Shown piece by piece: positions 9,294 through 17,197 of a stretch of DNA of 64,000 bases. Below the pieces are notes generated by a model that worked only from the letters and a program-made list of their open reading frames with translations, ran no database searches and was not told where the DNA came from. Made by a program: the position numbers and the translations under genes. The DNA is from Spirochaetota bacterium (GTDB lineage: Bacteria; Spirochaetota; UBA4802; UBA5550). The stretch's first letter is position 1. Every line of letters starts with the position of its first letter. The stretch covers positions 33,683-97,682 of the forward strand of contig JAFGBT010000037.1 of the NCBI GenBank assembly GCA_016933025.1, in the 5' to 3' direction.

Positions 9294-9773
9294 ATGGAGT
9301 TTAACCTAATAAATGTCGGCATCGCCGATTACAGCGTATCCGTGGCGCCGGATATTCTAAGGACGATTCTCGGATCATGTGTCGGGGTCTGCCTCTATGA
9401 CGCCGAGAAGAAGATCGGCGGCATGTGCCACATCATGCTTCCGTCAATCAAGGAAGCTTCAAAATCAGAAAAGAAGTATGCGGACCGGGCGATCCCGATG
9501 ATGCTGGGGGAAATGGAAGAGCGGGGGGTGGACAAGAAGAGGGTTACCGCGAAGGTCACCGGCGGCTCCACCATGTTCAATGTCTCCGAGAACAGCATGA
9601 TGGGCGAAATCGGCAACAATAATATTAAACGGGTGCGGGAAGTGCTCCGCGAGCTTGGCATCACCAGTATTGCCGAGGACACCGGCGGGAATTACGGCCG
9701 CACGATTGATTTTTATCTTGATTCGGGCATGGTCAAGATCCGGTCGATGGGCAGGGAAGAAAAGATAATCTAG
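9294..9773 (+). CDS. cheD: Chemoreceptor glutamine deamidase CheD
   Basis: Deamidates glutamine side chains of chemoreceptors and can bind CheC. The family core is present: TILGSCVGVCLYD with the catalytic cysteine (about residue 29), CHIMLP with the histidine, and later the glycine-rich VTGGSTMF and GGNYGRTIDFYLDSG. 159 residues is normal. The start ATG at 9294 lies three bases after the cheR stop, with AGGAGA overlapping the end of cheR. The receptor at 19500-21677 could be a substrate. Confidence 0.94.
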   Translation: MEFNLINVGIADYSVSVAPDILRTILGSCVGVCLYDAEKKIGGMCHIMLPSIKEASKSEKKYADRAIPMMLGEMEERGVDKKRVTAKVTGGSTMFNVSENSMMGEIGNNNIKRVREVLRELGITSIAEDTGGNYGRTIDFYLDSGMVKIRSMGREEKII

Positions 9774-9783
9774 GCGGCGTGAA

Positions 9784-10650
9784 ATGGAAAGCATGACAGG
9801 ATATGCGTTTCTGGAAAAAAGCACCGATCAATTCTCGTATTCCGTGGAGCTGAAATCGCTCAACTCACGGTACCTGGAAATTTATGTCAATTTTCCGAAG
9901 ATATTGAAGAACGAGGAGAACGAGGTCCACGGTATTATAAAGAAGCGCTTCTCACGCGGCAAGTTGGAGCTGAGCGTCGAGATCTTCGACTGGACGGTCA
10001 CGAGGCCCATCGCCATCAACGCGGCCATGATAAAAAAGTATTACCGCGAGTTGCGGCGGGTCCACAGGGAGCTAAGCGTCGCGGAGCCGCTCCGCTTCGA
10101 GTCGGTGCTGACACTGGAGGGCGTCAGCCAGAGGGAGCGCTCGGCAATTTCACGGTCGTCCCGCGCGGACATCTATGCAAGCATCGACAGGGTCATCGGC
10201 AAGGCGATCGAAATGAGGCGGCGGGAAGGGACCGCCGTCAGGAAGGACCTGGCCTCGCTGATATCCGAAATAACAAGACACATAGGCGCGATCAGGGCCC
10301 TGTCAAAACGCGTCGCGGAGGAGAAGAAGGAATCGCTGAGGAAGCGGATCGAAGCGGCGCTAGGCACCGGCTCCGATGACGGACGCATATATGGCGAGAT
10401 CGCTCTCTTGGCCGACAGGCTCGATATAAACGAAGAGATCGTACGGTTCAGGGACCACATCAAGAAGTTCAATTCTATGATGAAGAGCGGCGAGCAGGCC
10501 GGAAAGAAGCTCGATTTCCTCGCCCAAGAGCTGTTCCGCGAGGTCAACACCATCGGGTCGAAGTCAAACAGCTCCGAGATAGCGCACATTGTCGTGGAAG
10601 TCAAGAACCATATTGAAATGATACGCGAGCACTGTCGAAATGTCGTCTGA
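9784..10650 (+). CDS. yicC: YicC family endoribonuclease-like protein
   Basis: A 288-residue YicC/YloC protein. It starts with the family signature MESMTGYAF, continues with the YicC_N domain ([14 protein letters not shown], then [15 protein letters not shown]), and ends with the DUF1732 domain ([40 protein letters not shown]). YicC family members have been described as RNA endonucleases; that is family knowledge, not seen here. It heads a cluster yicC-remA-gmk-rpoZ, the same order as in Firmicutes. The start lies ten bases after cheD. Confidence 0.93.
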   Translation: MESMTGYAFLEKSTDQFSYSVELKSLNSRYLEIYVNFPKILKNEENEVHGIIKKRFSRGKLELSVEIFDWTVTRPIAINAAMIKKYYRELRRVHRELSVAEPLRFESVLTLEGVSQRERSAISRSSRADIYASIDRVIGKAIEMRRREGTAVRKDLASLISEITRHIGAIRALSKRVAEEKKESLRKRIEAALGTGSDDGRIYGEIALLADRLDINEEIVRFRDHIKKFNSMMKSGEQAGKKLDFLAQELFREVNTIGSKSNSSEIAHIVVEVKNHIEMIREHCRNVV

Positions 10651-10667
10651 TTACAGGCGCCGTTTCG

Positions 10668-10736
10668 TGCCTTGACTCCGCTCGGCATGACGTAGTGGCT
10701 GTCACCCTGAGCGGACTCGAAGGGAGACAACCGCCT
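10668..10736. repeat. Degenerate intergenic repeat, CGCTCGACATGAC / GTCACCCTGAGC family
   Basis: The 116-base gap between yicC and remA holds GACTCCGCTCGGCATGAC and CTGTCACCCTGAGCGGACTCGAAGGG words. Very similar words occur at 35920-36115 and in 30631-30700. This identifies the spacer as a copy of a dispersed palindromic repeat family, not a promoter-rich region. Confidence 0.6.
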
Positions 10737-10766
10737 CAGTCGAAAATATATGCAGGATTTTGCCAT

Positions 10767-11018
10767 ATGAAAACAACATTGATAAACATCGGGTTCGGGA
10801 ATGCCGTCGTTGCGGAGAGGGTGGTCGTCGTCATCACCCCGGCGTCTGCCTCGGGGAAACGGCTGAGAGAGGAAGCGAAGGAAAACAGTCTCCTCATTGA
10901 CGCCACGCACGGCAGGAAAACCCGCGCGATCATCGTCATGGACAGCAACCATGTAATACTCTCGGCGATGCAGCCTGAAACGCTAGCCAACCGCCTGATG
11001 AACAATGAAATCCAGTAA
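10767..11018 (+). CDS. remA: RemA-like (DUF370) DNA-binding protein
   Basis: 83 residues beginning [20 protein letters not shown], with [37 protein letters not shown] and the final PETLANRL. These are the hallmarks of the RemA/YlzA (DUF370) family, known in Bacillus as a DNA-binding regulator of matrix genes. In-frame codons continue upstream to 10695, but they run through the repeat and the family N-terminus fixes the start at 10767. The last 14 bases overlap gmk, so the two are translationally coupled. Confidence 0.9.
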   Translation: MKTTLINIGFGNAVVAERVVVVITPASASGKRLREEAKENSLLIDATHGRKTRAIIVMDSNHVILSAMQPETLANRLMNNEIQ

Positions 11019-11631
11019 ACTGTCAGTTGTTATAAGCGCTCCATCGGGGGCGGGAAAAACCACGCTGATAAAAAGACTTCTGTCGGCCGACGACCGGTTC
11101 GTCTTTCTGGTCTCAACCACCACGAGGTCGATGCGGGAGGGGGAAACCCCGGGGACGAGCTATACCTTTGTCAGCGAGGGGGAGTTCCGCGAGATGATTG
11201 AGAAGGGGGCCTTCCTGGAATGGGCAATGGTCCATGGGAACTATTATGGCACCCCCAAAAAAGAGATTGACAGAATTCAACATGCCGGGAAAATCCCGAT
11301 ATTCGACGTGGATGTCCAGGGGGCGAGGACGCTGAGGGGCAAACTGGACGGGGCGGTGTACGTTTTTATCGTGCCTCCCTCCCGGGAGGCGCTGGAAACG
11401 AGGCTGCGAAACAGGAAGACCGATGCTGACGCGCAGATCCGGATACGGCTGCGGAACGCGATCAGGGAACTGAAAGAATACGGCCTGTATGATTACATCG
11501 TCGTAAACGACGACCTCGAGACCGCCCTTGAGCATATCCGGTCGATCGTGACCGCAGAGTCGTGCAGAAGAGAAAGAGTCTCGCACATAATTACCGGCAT
11601 ACTGGAGGAACGTGGTGATAATTCCGATTGA
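11005..11631 (+). CDS. gmk: Guanylate kinase
   Basis: Phosphorylates GMP to GDP using ATP. The P-loop [17 protein letters not shown] is at the N-terminus, followed by [20 protein letters not shown] and [14 protein letters not shown] in the GMP-binding part, and [11 protein letters not shown]. 208 residues is normal. It overlaps remA upstream by 14 bases and rpoZ downstream by 20 bases, a tightly coupled cluster seen in many bacteria. Confidence 0.95.
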   Translation: MKSSKLSVVISAPSGAGKTTLIKRLLSADDRFVFLVSTTTRSMREGETPGTSYTFVSEGEFREMIEKGAFLEWAMVHGNYYGTPKKEIDRIQHAGKIPIFDVDVQGARTLRGKLDGAVYVFIVPPSREALETRLRNRKTDADAQIRIRLRNAIRELKEYGLYDYIVVNDDLETALEHIRSIVTAESCRRERVSHIITGILEERGDNSD

Positions 11632-11821
11632 TAAATTGCTGAGGTATAACAGAAACAAATATATTTTTACCAGGGCCAACATGGAAGCAGTTGAGAGGAT
11701 CGGCAACATGAGGAAATTTCCGGCCGATGATTCAAAGTGGAAAGTCGTTCCGCATGTGCTCCGGCTCATGCTTGACGAAGATGTAAAGTTCGAGCACCAT
11801 AAGCCTGAAGACGAGGAATAG
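11612..11821 (+). CDS. rpoZ: RNA polymerase omega subunit
   Basis: A 69-residue omega subunit that supports assembly of RNA polymerase. It begins [22 protein letters not shown], then MEAVERIGNMRK, matching the N-terminal helices of omega. The C-terminus is short and acidic (HHKPEDEE). GTG at 11612 or the adjacent GTG at 11615 is the start; GGAGGA at 11604-11609 fits the second slightly better. The gene begins inside the gmk end and its stop is only six bases before the apparent beginning of the MiaA fold. Confidence 0.87.
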   Translation: MVIIPIDKLLRYNRNKYIFTRANMEAVERIGNMRKFPADDSKWKVVPHVLRLMLDEDVKFEHHKPEDEE

Positions 11822-11866
11822 GCGGCCATCTCCGGCAGTCGCGAACATATCGGGTATGCGGTCCTC

Positions 11867-12769
11867 ATGGGGCCGACGGCCGTCGGGAAGACGGAGATTT
11901 CGCTGGCCCTTGCGGGCAACAGGTTCGAAATAATTTCGGCCGATTCGGTCCAGGTATATAAATATCTCGACATTGGCAGCGGCAAGCCGGACCGGGCCGA
12001 ACGCGAACGGGTCCGCCATTACCTGATTGACTGTGTTGAGCCCGATGTCCCCTTTACCGCCGGAGAGTTTTGCCGGGAAGCCGGGATCGTCTCCCGCGAT
12101 ATGGCGTCGCGGGGGGTGGCGCCGATGATCGTCGGCGGAACCGGTCTATATATCGATTCGTTTTTCCACGGGCTCTCTGAAATACCGGAAGTTTCTCCCG
12201 AAGTGCGGGAAACAGTTCGCGGCGAGTTGCTCGAGCGCGGGCTGCAGCTGCTGTACGAGGAGTTGACGCGGATCGATCCCGTGTTCGCGGCGCGCGTGCA
12301 TCCCAACGATACCCAGCGGATCACTCGCGGTCTCGAGGTGTTTCGCGGCACGGGGAGGCCCCTCTCGAGTTATTTCGACGAGAGGCGGCGGTACGGGACT
12401 GAAGACTCGCTTTTCATAGGCCTGCACGAAGACCGTTCGGTGCTCCGCGCGAGGATCGACGCCCGCGTGGACCGGATGATCGACCGGGGGCTTGTGGATG
12501 AAGTCCGCGGCCTGCGAGAGAGGGGATTCGGCCCGGAGCTCCAGTCGATGAAGTCAATCGGGTATGCCGAGATCAACGCCTTCATCGACGGCGACACGGA
12601 TCTTCGACAGGCGGTCGAGAAGATCAAGACGGCCACCAAGCAGTACGCGAAGCGGCAGATGACCTGGTTCCGAAAAAACAGGCGGACGCGGTGGTTCAGG
12701 CCCAATGAGCTGGAGGCGATACGCGAGTATGTACGGCAATGGCTGAACGGCCGCGACGCATATAGATAA
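11867..12769 (+). CDS. miaA: tRNA dimethylallyltransferase MiaA (start probably upstream and non-canonical)
   Basis: Transfers a dimethylallyl group to A37 of tRNAs reading UNN codons. Visible motifs are the P-loop GPTAVGKTEIS, SADSVQVYKYLDIGSGKP, VGGTGLYIDSFFHGLSE, and the C-terminal KQYAKRQMTWFRK. The ATG at 11867 codes the M of LMGPTAVGKT and would remove the first beta-strand. The frame is open back to the rpoZ stop (11819-11821) and reads EHIGYAVLM, which looks like that strand, yet holds no ATG, GTG or TTG. GAGGA at 11813-11817 lies ten bases before an ATC at 11828, which may be the true start. Otherwise the gene is complete. Confidence 0.93.
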   Translation: MGPTAVGKTEISLALAGNRFEIISADSVQVYKYLDIGSGKPDRAERERVRHYLIDCVEPDVPFTAGEFCREAGIVSRDMASRGVAPMIVGGTGLYIDSFFHGLSEIPEVSPEVRETVRGELLERGLQLLYEELTRIDPVFAARVHPNDTQRITRGLEVFRGTGRPLSSYFDERRRYGTEDSLFIGLHEDRSVLRARIDARVDRMIDRGLVDEVRGLRERGFGPELQSMKSIGYAEINAFIDGDTDLRQAVEKIKTATKQYAKRQMTWFRKNRRTRWFRPNELEAIREYVRQWLNGRDAYR

Positions 12770-12796
12770 ATAAAAAAAGAAAGAAGGGGAAATACA

Positions 12797-13033
12797 ATGG
12801 CAGTACAATTCAATAACCTGCAGGACCATTTTTTGAATACAGCGCGGAAGGACAAGATTGATATCAATATCTTTCTCATCAACGGCGTGCCGATCAAGGG
12901 GAGGGTGCTGAGCTTCGATAATTTTACCATTCTCATGGAGGTTGAGAAGCGGCAGAATCTTATTTACAAGCATGCCGTATCGACGATGGTACCATCCAGG
13001 CCGATTTCCTACAGGGAAGAGGAAGAGAAATAA
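12797..13033 (+). CDS. hfq: RNA chaperone Hfq
   Basis: Hexameric Sm-like protein that pairs small RNAs with mRNAs. The 78-residue sequence has both Sm motifs: the N-terminal [21 protein letters not shown] and [19 protein letters not shown], then [15 protein letters not shown], equivalent to the YKHAIST motif. The tail is short and acidic. AAGGGGAA precedes the ATG at 12797. It follows miaA by 27 bases, the same order as in Proteobacteria. Confidence 0.96.
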   Translation: MAVQFNNLQDHFLNTARKDKIDINIFLINGVPIKGRVLSFDNFTILMEVEKRQNLIYKHAVSTMVPSRPISYREEEEK

Positions 13034-13052
13034 ATCGGGACGGGTGCACCTC

Positions 13053-13952
13053 ATGAAACAATTTTTCACGAAAACAATAGTGATTGCGGTTGTCGTCGGG
13101 GCGGCCTACCTTCTATTCTTTTCCCTGGTGAAGGTCGACACGGGAAGGCTGCGCGTCATTGAGGACTTGAGGTCACACAAGGTGTTGCGCATCGTTAAGC
13201 CATGTGCGGGCACCTGGGCGTTCGCATGGGAAAGGGCGTTCCCCTGGCGGTATATCATAGCGGAGATGTCGGAGCTGAGGGCGGCGCATTTCAAGATCAA
13301 TGTCTCGATCCCCGAACTCTCGAACCTCAAGGAGGACTATTACGCGGTCAGGGTGCCCGTGAGGGTCTCGTACAGGATAGATAGGGACTCCTTTGGCGAC
13401 GCCTCGAAGCTGAGCGACGGCGGCCGCCGCGCCGATGATCTGGTGAAGAAATTTTTCGACGATGAGCTGCAGCGCGATTTGAACAACTATCTTTTCCCGT
13501 ATCAGCCTGAGGTCCTCAAGGCGCAGGTGGAGAACATTCTCGAAGGCGCGGTCAAAAAGCTGGAGCCTGAGCTGAAGCGGTTCGGTCTGCTGCTGGAAAG
13601 TGCCAGGATAACGGGGGGCGTTATCATGCCAGATCGCCTTATATATAATGAGGGAGTCATGCACGCCGCGGATCTCAGGAAGGCGGACAGGGTGGTCCAG
13701 AAAGGGCTCATGGAGGCTCGCAGCGCCATGGAAAATGAGAAAATACGAAACGAGCAGTTATATTCGAAGCTCAGGGAGATCTCAGAAATCATCAGCGAGA
13801 ATCCCGACATTTTGAAATATATTTATATTGACAAAATGGCGGGCAATGTGAAGGTGATACTCTCTTCGGACGGCGAGGGTGTACCCCGAATGCTCGAGAA
13901 GGAAGTTGAATCCGGTACGGGGAAGACAAAAGAGATAGACAACCTCAGGTAA
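13053..13952 (+). CDS. SPFH/Band 7 (HflC- or prohibitin-like) membrane protein
   Basis: About 299 residues with an N-terminal membrane helix (about 8-26), then VKVDTGRLRVIEDLRSHKVLRIVKPG-like Band 7 beginnings, the middle YYAVRVPVRVSYRIDRDSF typical of SPFH domains, and a C-terminal helical stretch. SPFH proteins form membrane rings, and HflC modulates FtsH protease. I place it in the family by these features and by position: in Escherichia coli miaA-hfq-hflX-hflK-hflC is the order. The frame is open further upstream, but ATG 13053 begins the membrane helix; GTG 13044 is an alternative. No HflK partner is next to it. Confidence 0.7.
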   Translation: MKQFFTKTIVIAVVVGAAYLLFFSLVKVDTGRLRVIEDLRSHKVLRIVKPCAGTWAFAWERAFPWRYIIAEMSELRAAHFKINVSIPELSNLKEDYYAVRVPVRVSYRIDRDSFGDASKLSDGGRRADDLVKKFFDDELQRDLNNYLFPYQPEVLKAQVENILEGAVKKLEPELKRFGLLLESARITGGVIMPDRLIYNEGVMHAADLRKADRVVQKGLMEARSAMENEKIRNEQLYSKLREISEIISENPDILKYIYIDKMAGNVKVILSSDGEGVPRMLEKEVESGTGKTKEIDNLR

Positions 13953-14039
13953 CGGTGCGCTCCGGCTAAAGCCTGTCATGCGCCATGAGAGGCCTGACGG
14001 GGAGCAACAGAAACAATACTTATCAAGGAGAATGACTCA

Positions 14040-14132
14040 ATGCCCTGCGGGAGAAAGAAAAAGAGAAAAAAGATAGCTAACCACAAGCGGAAAAAGCGGA
14101 GAAGAGCTAACCGTCATAAAAAGAAGCTATAA
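14040..14132 (+). CDS. 30-residue basic ribosomal-type protein (AURKAIP1/COX24-like, bS22-like)
   Basis: A tiny gene coding MPCGRKKKRKKIANHKRKK plus eleven more residues, nearly all lysine, arginine, asparagine and histidine, ending RANRHKKKL. It closely resembles the roughly 30-residue AURKAIP1/COX24-domain proteins of Bacteroidota (MPSGKKRKRHKMATHKRKK type). The related actinobacterial protein bS22 is a small-subunit ribosomal protein. AAGGAG at 14025-14030 is nine bases upstream of the ATG, and a strong terminator follows eight bases after the stop, both supporting a real gene. Confidence 0.85.
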   Translation: MPCGRKKKRKKIANHKRKKRRRANRHKKKL

Positions 14133-14140
14133 GTTTTTTT

Positions 14141-14182
14141 AAAAAGAGATTGGCCCCGCAAAAGCAAGCCAATCTCTTTTTT
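14141..14182 (+). terminator. Rho-independent terminator after the 30-residue ribosomal-type gene
   Basis: Perfect stem AAAAAGAGATTGGC (14141-14154) with GCCAATCTCTTTTT (14168-14181), a 13-base loop, and T-rich ends on both strands. It closes the short gene upstream and could also act in the other direction. Confidence 0.9.
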
Positions 14183-14199
14183 AATTTGTCTGGTATCGC

Positions 14200-14940
14200 A
14201 TGTTAAAGAAACAAAAAACTTCGAACATTGTTCTTGATGCCGCCCAGCAAAAATGGAAAAAACGGCCGTCAGAAATCAGGGGCTACCAGAGGGCCTATTA
14301 TATCAATTCGGAGGAAGGCGATTACCTCCGCGTTGATTACAACATGAAGGATAAAAGGGTCCGCCTCTATATGGAGCTCGAGGACGAGGGCGGGAACGCG
14401 TATTACGCGGTCATCACCAACGGGAAGATAACGGCCGAGAGGAGCGTCGCTACCGACCGGAACTTCGGGTTTGCCGAGAAGTTCAAGGCTCGGGCGGAGA
14501 TATTCTCCACCCTGCCGAACAGGGAAGTCCTGAAACTCGTAAACCGCAATTACGGCATACTCCGCGGCAGGGAGGCCCCGCCCGAGAAGAAGAAGATACA
14601 GAAAACAGGGAAGGAAAAACTGCTTGAGGAGACCAAGCGGCGTTACTTCAAGCGCGAGTTCTATCATGGAGAGAGAGCCGGCGAGGAAGGCGGCAGGGCG
14701 CGATTAAAAAGAATCGTGCTCTTTGATCTCGTAGATGTATTGATAGGTGCCCTGATCTCCGGGTCAGTGTTTATCTATTTTAAGTACAGCTACATGGCCA
14801 TGGGCGTAACCGCGGCGTTTTTCGGGATCATCATCGGTTTTGTGGACATGTTTTTCCGGGGGAGGCCGCCCGTTTTCATGAAAGTTTTTTTATTTCTTCT
14901 TGCCGGCGCAGTTTCCTATATTTACGGATATCTCTTTTAG
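14200..14940 (+). CDS. Hypothetical protein with C-terminal membrane helices
   Basis: 246 residues. The N-terminal two thirds are soluble and highly charged (SEEGDYLRVDYNMKDKRVRLYME, PPEKKKIQKTGKEK). The last 70 residues hold three hydrophobic helices (LVDVLIGALISGSVFIYF, MAMGVTAAFFGIIIGFV, VFLFLLAGAVSYIYGYLF). I do not recognise the family. It starts 18 bases after the terminator stem and precedes cheW by 180 bases, so it is probably a single-gene unit. Confidence 0.7.
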   Translation: MLKKQKTSNIVLDAAQQKWKKRPSEIRGYQRAYYINSEEGDYLRVDYNMKDKRVRLYMELEDEGGNAYYAVITNGKITAERSVATDRNFGFAEKFKARAEIFSTLPNREVLKLVNRNYGILRGREAPPEKKKIQKTGKEKLLEETKRRYFKREFYHGERAGEEGGRARLKRIVLFDLVDVLIGALISGSVFIYFKYSYMAMGVTAAFFGIIIGFVDMFFRGRPPVFMKVFLFLLAGAVSYIYGYLF

Positions 14941-15129
14941 GCCCGTCCCGTTCGATGCAAAACGCGCCCTTTGTCCCGCCGGGCGCCCATTAATTTCCTC
15001 AATAATACACATTTTATACTTGAAAACTGGCTCTGATAAATTAAATTGATACATATTTCCGGGTCCGGCCGGAGCGCAGCCGCCGGGCGGTTTTGTATTG
15101 CTTAATTCTATGAGCGGGTAGTGCCACAT

Positions 15130-15591
15130 ATGGAAAAAAAAGAGATACACTTTTCCTCGCTGCAGATCGTCTGCTTTAAAATCGCCAACGAGGAATATGG
15201 CATTGATATCCTTCAGGTGCAGGAGATATTGAAGCTCCCGAAGGTCACCAAGCTGCCCAAGTCCAGGCCGTACATCATGGGAGTCATGGACCTCAGGGGC
15301 AAGGTGCTCCCCATCGTGGATCTGAGCAAGCGTTTCGGGATAGAAACGAACAGGGGCATCGAGAGCAGCCGGGCAATAGTCGTTAATATCAGCGGGAAGC
15401 GGGTCGGCCTCGGCATAGATTCCGTCAGCCACGTTATCAAGGTAAACTCAAATGACATCGAACCGCCCCCCCCGGTGGTTCGCGGCATTTCAGGCAAGTA
15501 TATCGTCGGCATAGCCAAAATGGAGGACGGGTTCGTCGTCGTCCTTGATATAAACCAGATGTTTTCCACCGAGGAACTCGGTTCGCTGTAG
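15130..15591 (+). CDS. cheW: Chemotaxis coupling protein CheW
   Basis: Couples chemoreceptors to the kinase CheA. A single CheW domain is visible: LQIVCFKIANEEYGIDILQVQEIL, YIMGVMDLRGKVLPIVDLSKRF, VGLGIDSVSHVIKV, and the final YIVGIAKMEDGFVVVLDINQMF. About 153 residues, normal for CheW. The start is ATG 15130; a GTG at 15121 in the same frame is possible, and GAGCGGG upstream does not separate them well. CheA is not in the window. The gene converges on the ADH-like gene four bases away. Confidence 0.93.
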   Translation: MEKKEIHFSSLQIVCFKIANEEYGIDILQVQEILKLPKVTKLPKSRPYIMGVMDLRGKVLPIVDLSKRFGIETNRGIESSRAIVVNISGKRVGLGIDSVSHVIKVNSNDIEPPPPVVRGISGKYIVGIAKMEDGFVVVLDINQMFSTEELGSL

Positions 15592-15595
15592 GGGA

Positions 15596-16759
15596 TCAGT
15601 ACGCAGCGATCAGGATCGTCTCGATTTCGTTCGTGTTGACTTCGCGCGGGGTGTTTTCCAGGAAGGGATAGGACGCCGCGAGGTCGGATACCTCCCTGAA
15701 TATTGACTTCGAAATATCATAGCTTGAAAGGCGCTGGGGAATGTCAATGTCTGTTTCCAGCTTGCGGACAGCCTCAACCGCCTTGATCGCCGCCTCAATA
15801 ACGGTTATTTCCTTCACGTCCTCCCCCATGACCTTGGACATCTGCACGTACTTGCCCGGAGAAGACGTCAGGTTGAATTCCATGATGTGCGGCAGGATGA
15901 TGCTCATGGCGCTCTCGATGTCCAGCTCGGTTTTGGATACCAGGGCCAGTGATATGGAGAGGGTGATGGAGAGGAAGGAGACCGCGAAAGCGATTCCCGC
16001 CATGACCGACGAGGTGGAAAGGGACGTCCGCGGCACGCTGTTCTGCGGCTCGCGGTAGGAGATAGGGATGTTCCTGAAAATCATGTCGATCGATTTCAGG
16101 GCGTATGTGTTTATGATGTCGTTGTTTTTTTTTGATATTACGGATTCGGCCGCTATGGCCAGGGTGCCGATGGAGCTTTTCAATATCTTTTCCTCGGGAC
16201 AGAGGAGGGTTATGAGCGGGTCGACGATTGTCGCCGCCGGATACAGCTCAGGATTGTGATAGATCTTGTTGCTCAGGTCGTGTATCTCCTCAAGGTAGAA
16301 GAGCGGGGCGATTTCGAAGCCGAACATCGGGGTTCCAGGAATGCTTATGAAGGTCAGCGGCTTCTGCCCGAGCTTCGGGTTCGAGAAGAGATCATGGCAG
16401 AACAGGTAGTTGTTGACGAGGATCGAGAGGGCCTTGGCCGCGTTAATCGAGTCTATGCTTCCGAAACCTATGATCAGGTCGCAGTTTGTTTTCTTGATAT
16501 AGGCAGCGGCATTGTCGATCTCCTCGGTGTTCGGCGGATAGGGGATCTCATCGTACACGATGCACCCGACATTGGCGTCCTTGAGCTGGCGCGCTATAAG
16601 CTCTATCACCGGGCCGTAGAGCTCCAGGTCGAAAGGAGTGGTGACAAGGGTGGCGCGCGATCCGAACTTGGGAATGATTTTCCCGATGTCCTTGAGGATA
16701 TCCTGCCTGATAAAAATCTGGCTCGGGATGTGAAAATCTGGTCTTATCTCTGTCGCCAA
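15596..16759 (-). CDS. Iron-containing alcohol dehydrogenase-fold protein lacking all metal ligands
   Basis: 387 residues with the fold of group III (Fe) alcohol dehydrogenases. The nucleotide-binding loop GFGSIDSINAAKAL and ATIVDPLITLLCPEEKIL are retained, as is LPHIMEFN. However, the metal ligand Asp in the signature is Gly (SSIGTLAIAAES), and the following His is Ile. The segment AGIAFAVSFLSITLS onward aligns without gaps to the FucO-type region, but the two ligand histidines are Leu and Ile. So it is probably not an active dehydrogenase; it may be a structural or sensing pseudoenzyme. The start is TTG at 16759 behind AAGGA. Confidence 0.85.
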   Translation of the reverse strand: MATEIRPDFHIPSQIFIRQDILKDIGKIIPKFGSRATLVTTPFDLELYGPVIELIARQLKDANVGCIVYDEIPYPPNTEEIDNAAAYIKKTNCDLIIGFGSIDSINAAKALSILVNNYLFCHDLFSNPKLGQKPLTFISIPGTPMFGFEIAPLFYLEEIHDLSNKIYHNPELYPAATIVDPLITLLCPEEKILKSSIGTLAIAAESVISKKNNDIINTYALKSIDMIFRNIPISYREPQNSVPRTSLSTSSVMAGIAFAVSFLSITLSISLALVSKTELDIESAMSIILPHIMEFNLTSSPGKYVQMSKVMGEDVKEITVIEAAIKAVEAVRKLETDIDIPQRLSSYDISKSIFREVSDLAASYPFLENTPREVNTNEIETILIAAY

Positions 16760-16788
16760 TGCCGGTCCTTCTTAAAAATCATGCATAA

Positions 16789-16821
16789 AAAAAGCGGACA
16801 TATCATTCTATCTCCGCTTTT
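16789..16821 (-). terminator. Terminator after flgM
   Basis: On the minus strand AAAAGCGGAG pairs with the downstream TCCGCTTTTTTT, around a loop of about 14 bases, giving a stem of nine to ten pairs followed by a run of T. It lies 27 bases after the flgM stop and separates flgM from the ADH-like gene. Confidence 0.75.
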
Positions 16822-16847
16822 ACCGCTTCACAATTTGGCAATACTTT

Positions 16848-17141
16848 CTACTTTCTCAGGAGAAAGCTCGCAATCCTGTCTGCCACCATATCGAGTTTTT
16901 GGGGGTCGTTGAAATTATATGACCCGTTCGCAATCTGCTCCTTGATCTCGCGCACCCGGTCGGCCCTGATATCCGGGGTGTCTTTTACGACCTGTGAGAG
17001 CTTGGCAGCTTCGGCGGCGCTTTTGGCTTCGGAAGAAATCTGAACGGAATCCTTTTTTCTGGTTTCCTTTGCTGAAGTAACGGGGTTAGATTTCTTCGGC
17101 TCGATGATATTGTTGATGTTACCTATCTTGTCAATAACCAT
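16848..17141 (-). CDS. flgM: Anti-sigma-28 factor FlgM
   Basis: Binds sigma-28 and holds it inactive until it is exported through the completed flagellar hook. The 97-residue protein has a disordered, lysine- and serine-rich N-terminus, then the FlgM signatures DSVQISSEAKSAAEAAKL and DIRADRVREIKEQIANGSYNF, and the C-terminal helices KLDMVADRIASFLLRK that contact the sigma factor. Length is standard. A sigma-28-like promoter lies 30 bases upstream, giving a feedback loop with whiG at 4332-5132. Confidence 0.92.
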   Translation of the reverse strand: MVIDKIGNINNIIEPKKSNPVTSAKETRKKDSVQISSEAKSAAEAAKLSQVVKDTPDIRADRVREIKEQIANGSYNFNDPQKLDMVADRIASFLLRK

Positions 17142-17170
17142 GATGTTAACCCTTGTTCAATCTATTATCA

Positions 17171-17197
17171 ATATCGGTATATTTTGTCAATTCTTTA
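17171..17197 (-). promoter_or_regulatory. Sigma-28 promoter for flgM
   Basis: On the minus strand TAAAGAAT (17197-17190), an 11-base spacer, then ACCGATAT (17178-17171). The family consensus is TAAAGTTT-N11-GCCGATAA, so 12 of 16 positions match with exact spacing. The start codon is 30 bases downstream. Confidence 0.8.

Noticed and set aside
14941..15120. GC-rich inverted repeats before cheW as a riboswitch or terminator
   Set aside because: Short stems (five to six pairs) with no T-tract and no known aptamer pattern.
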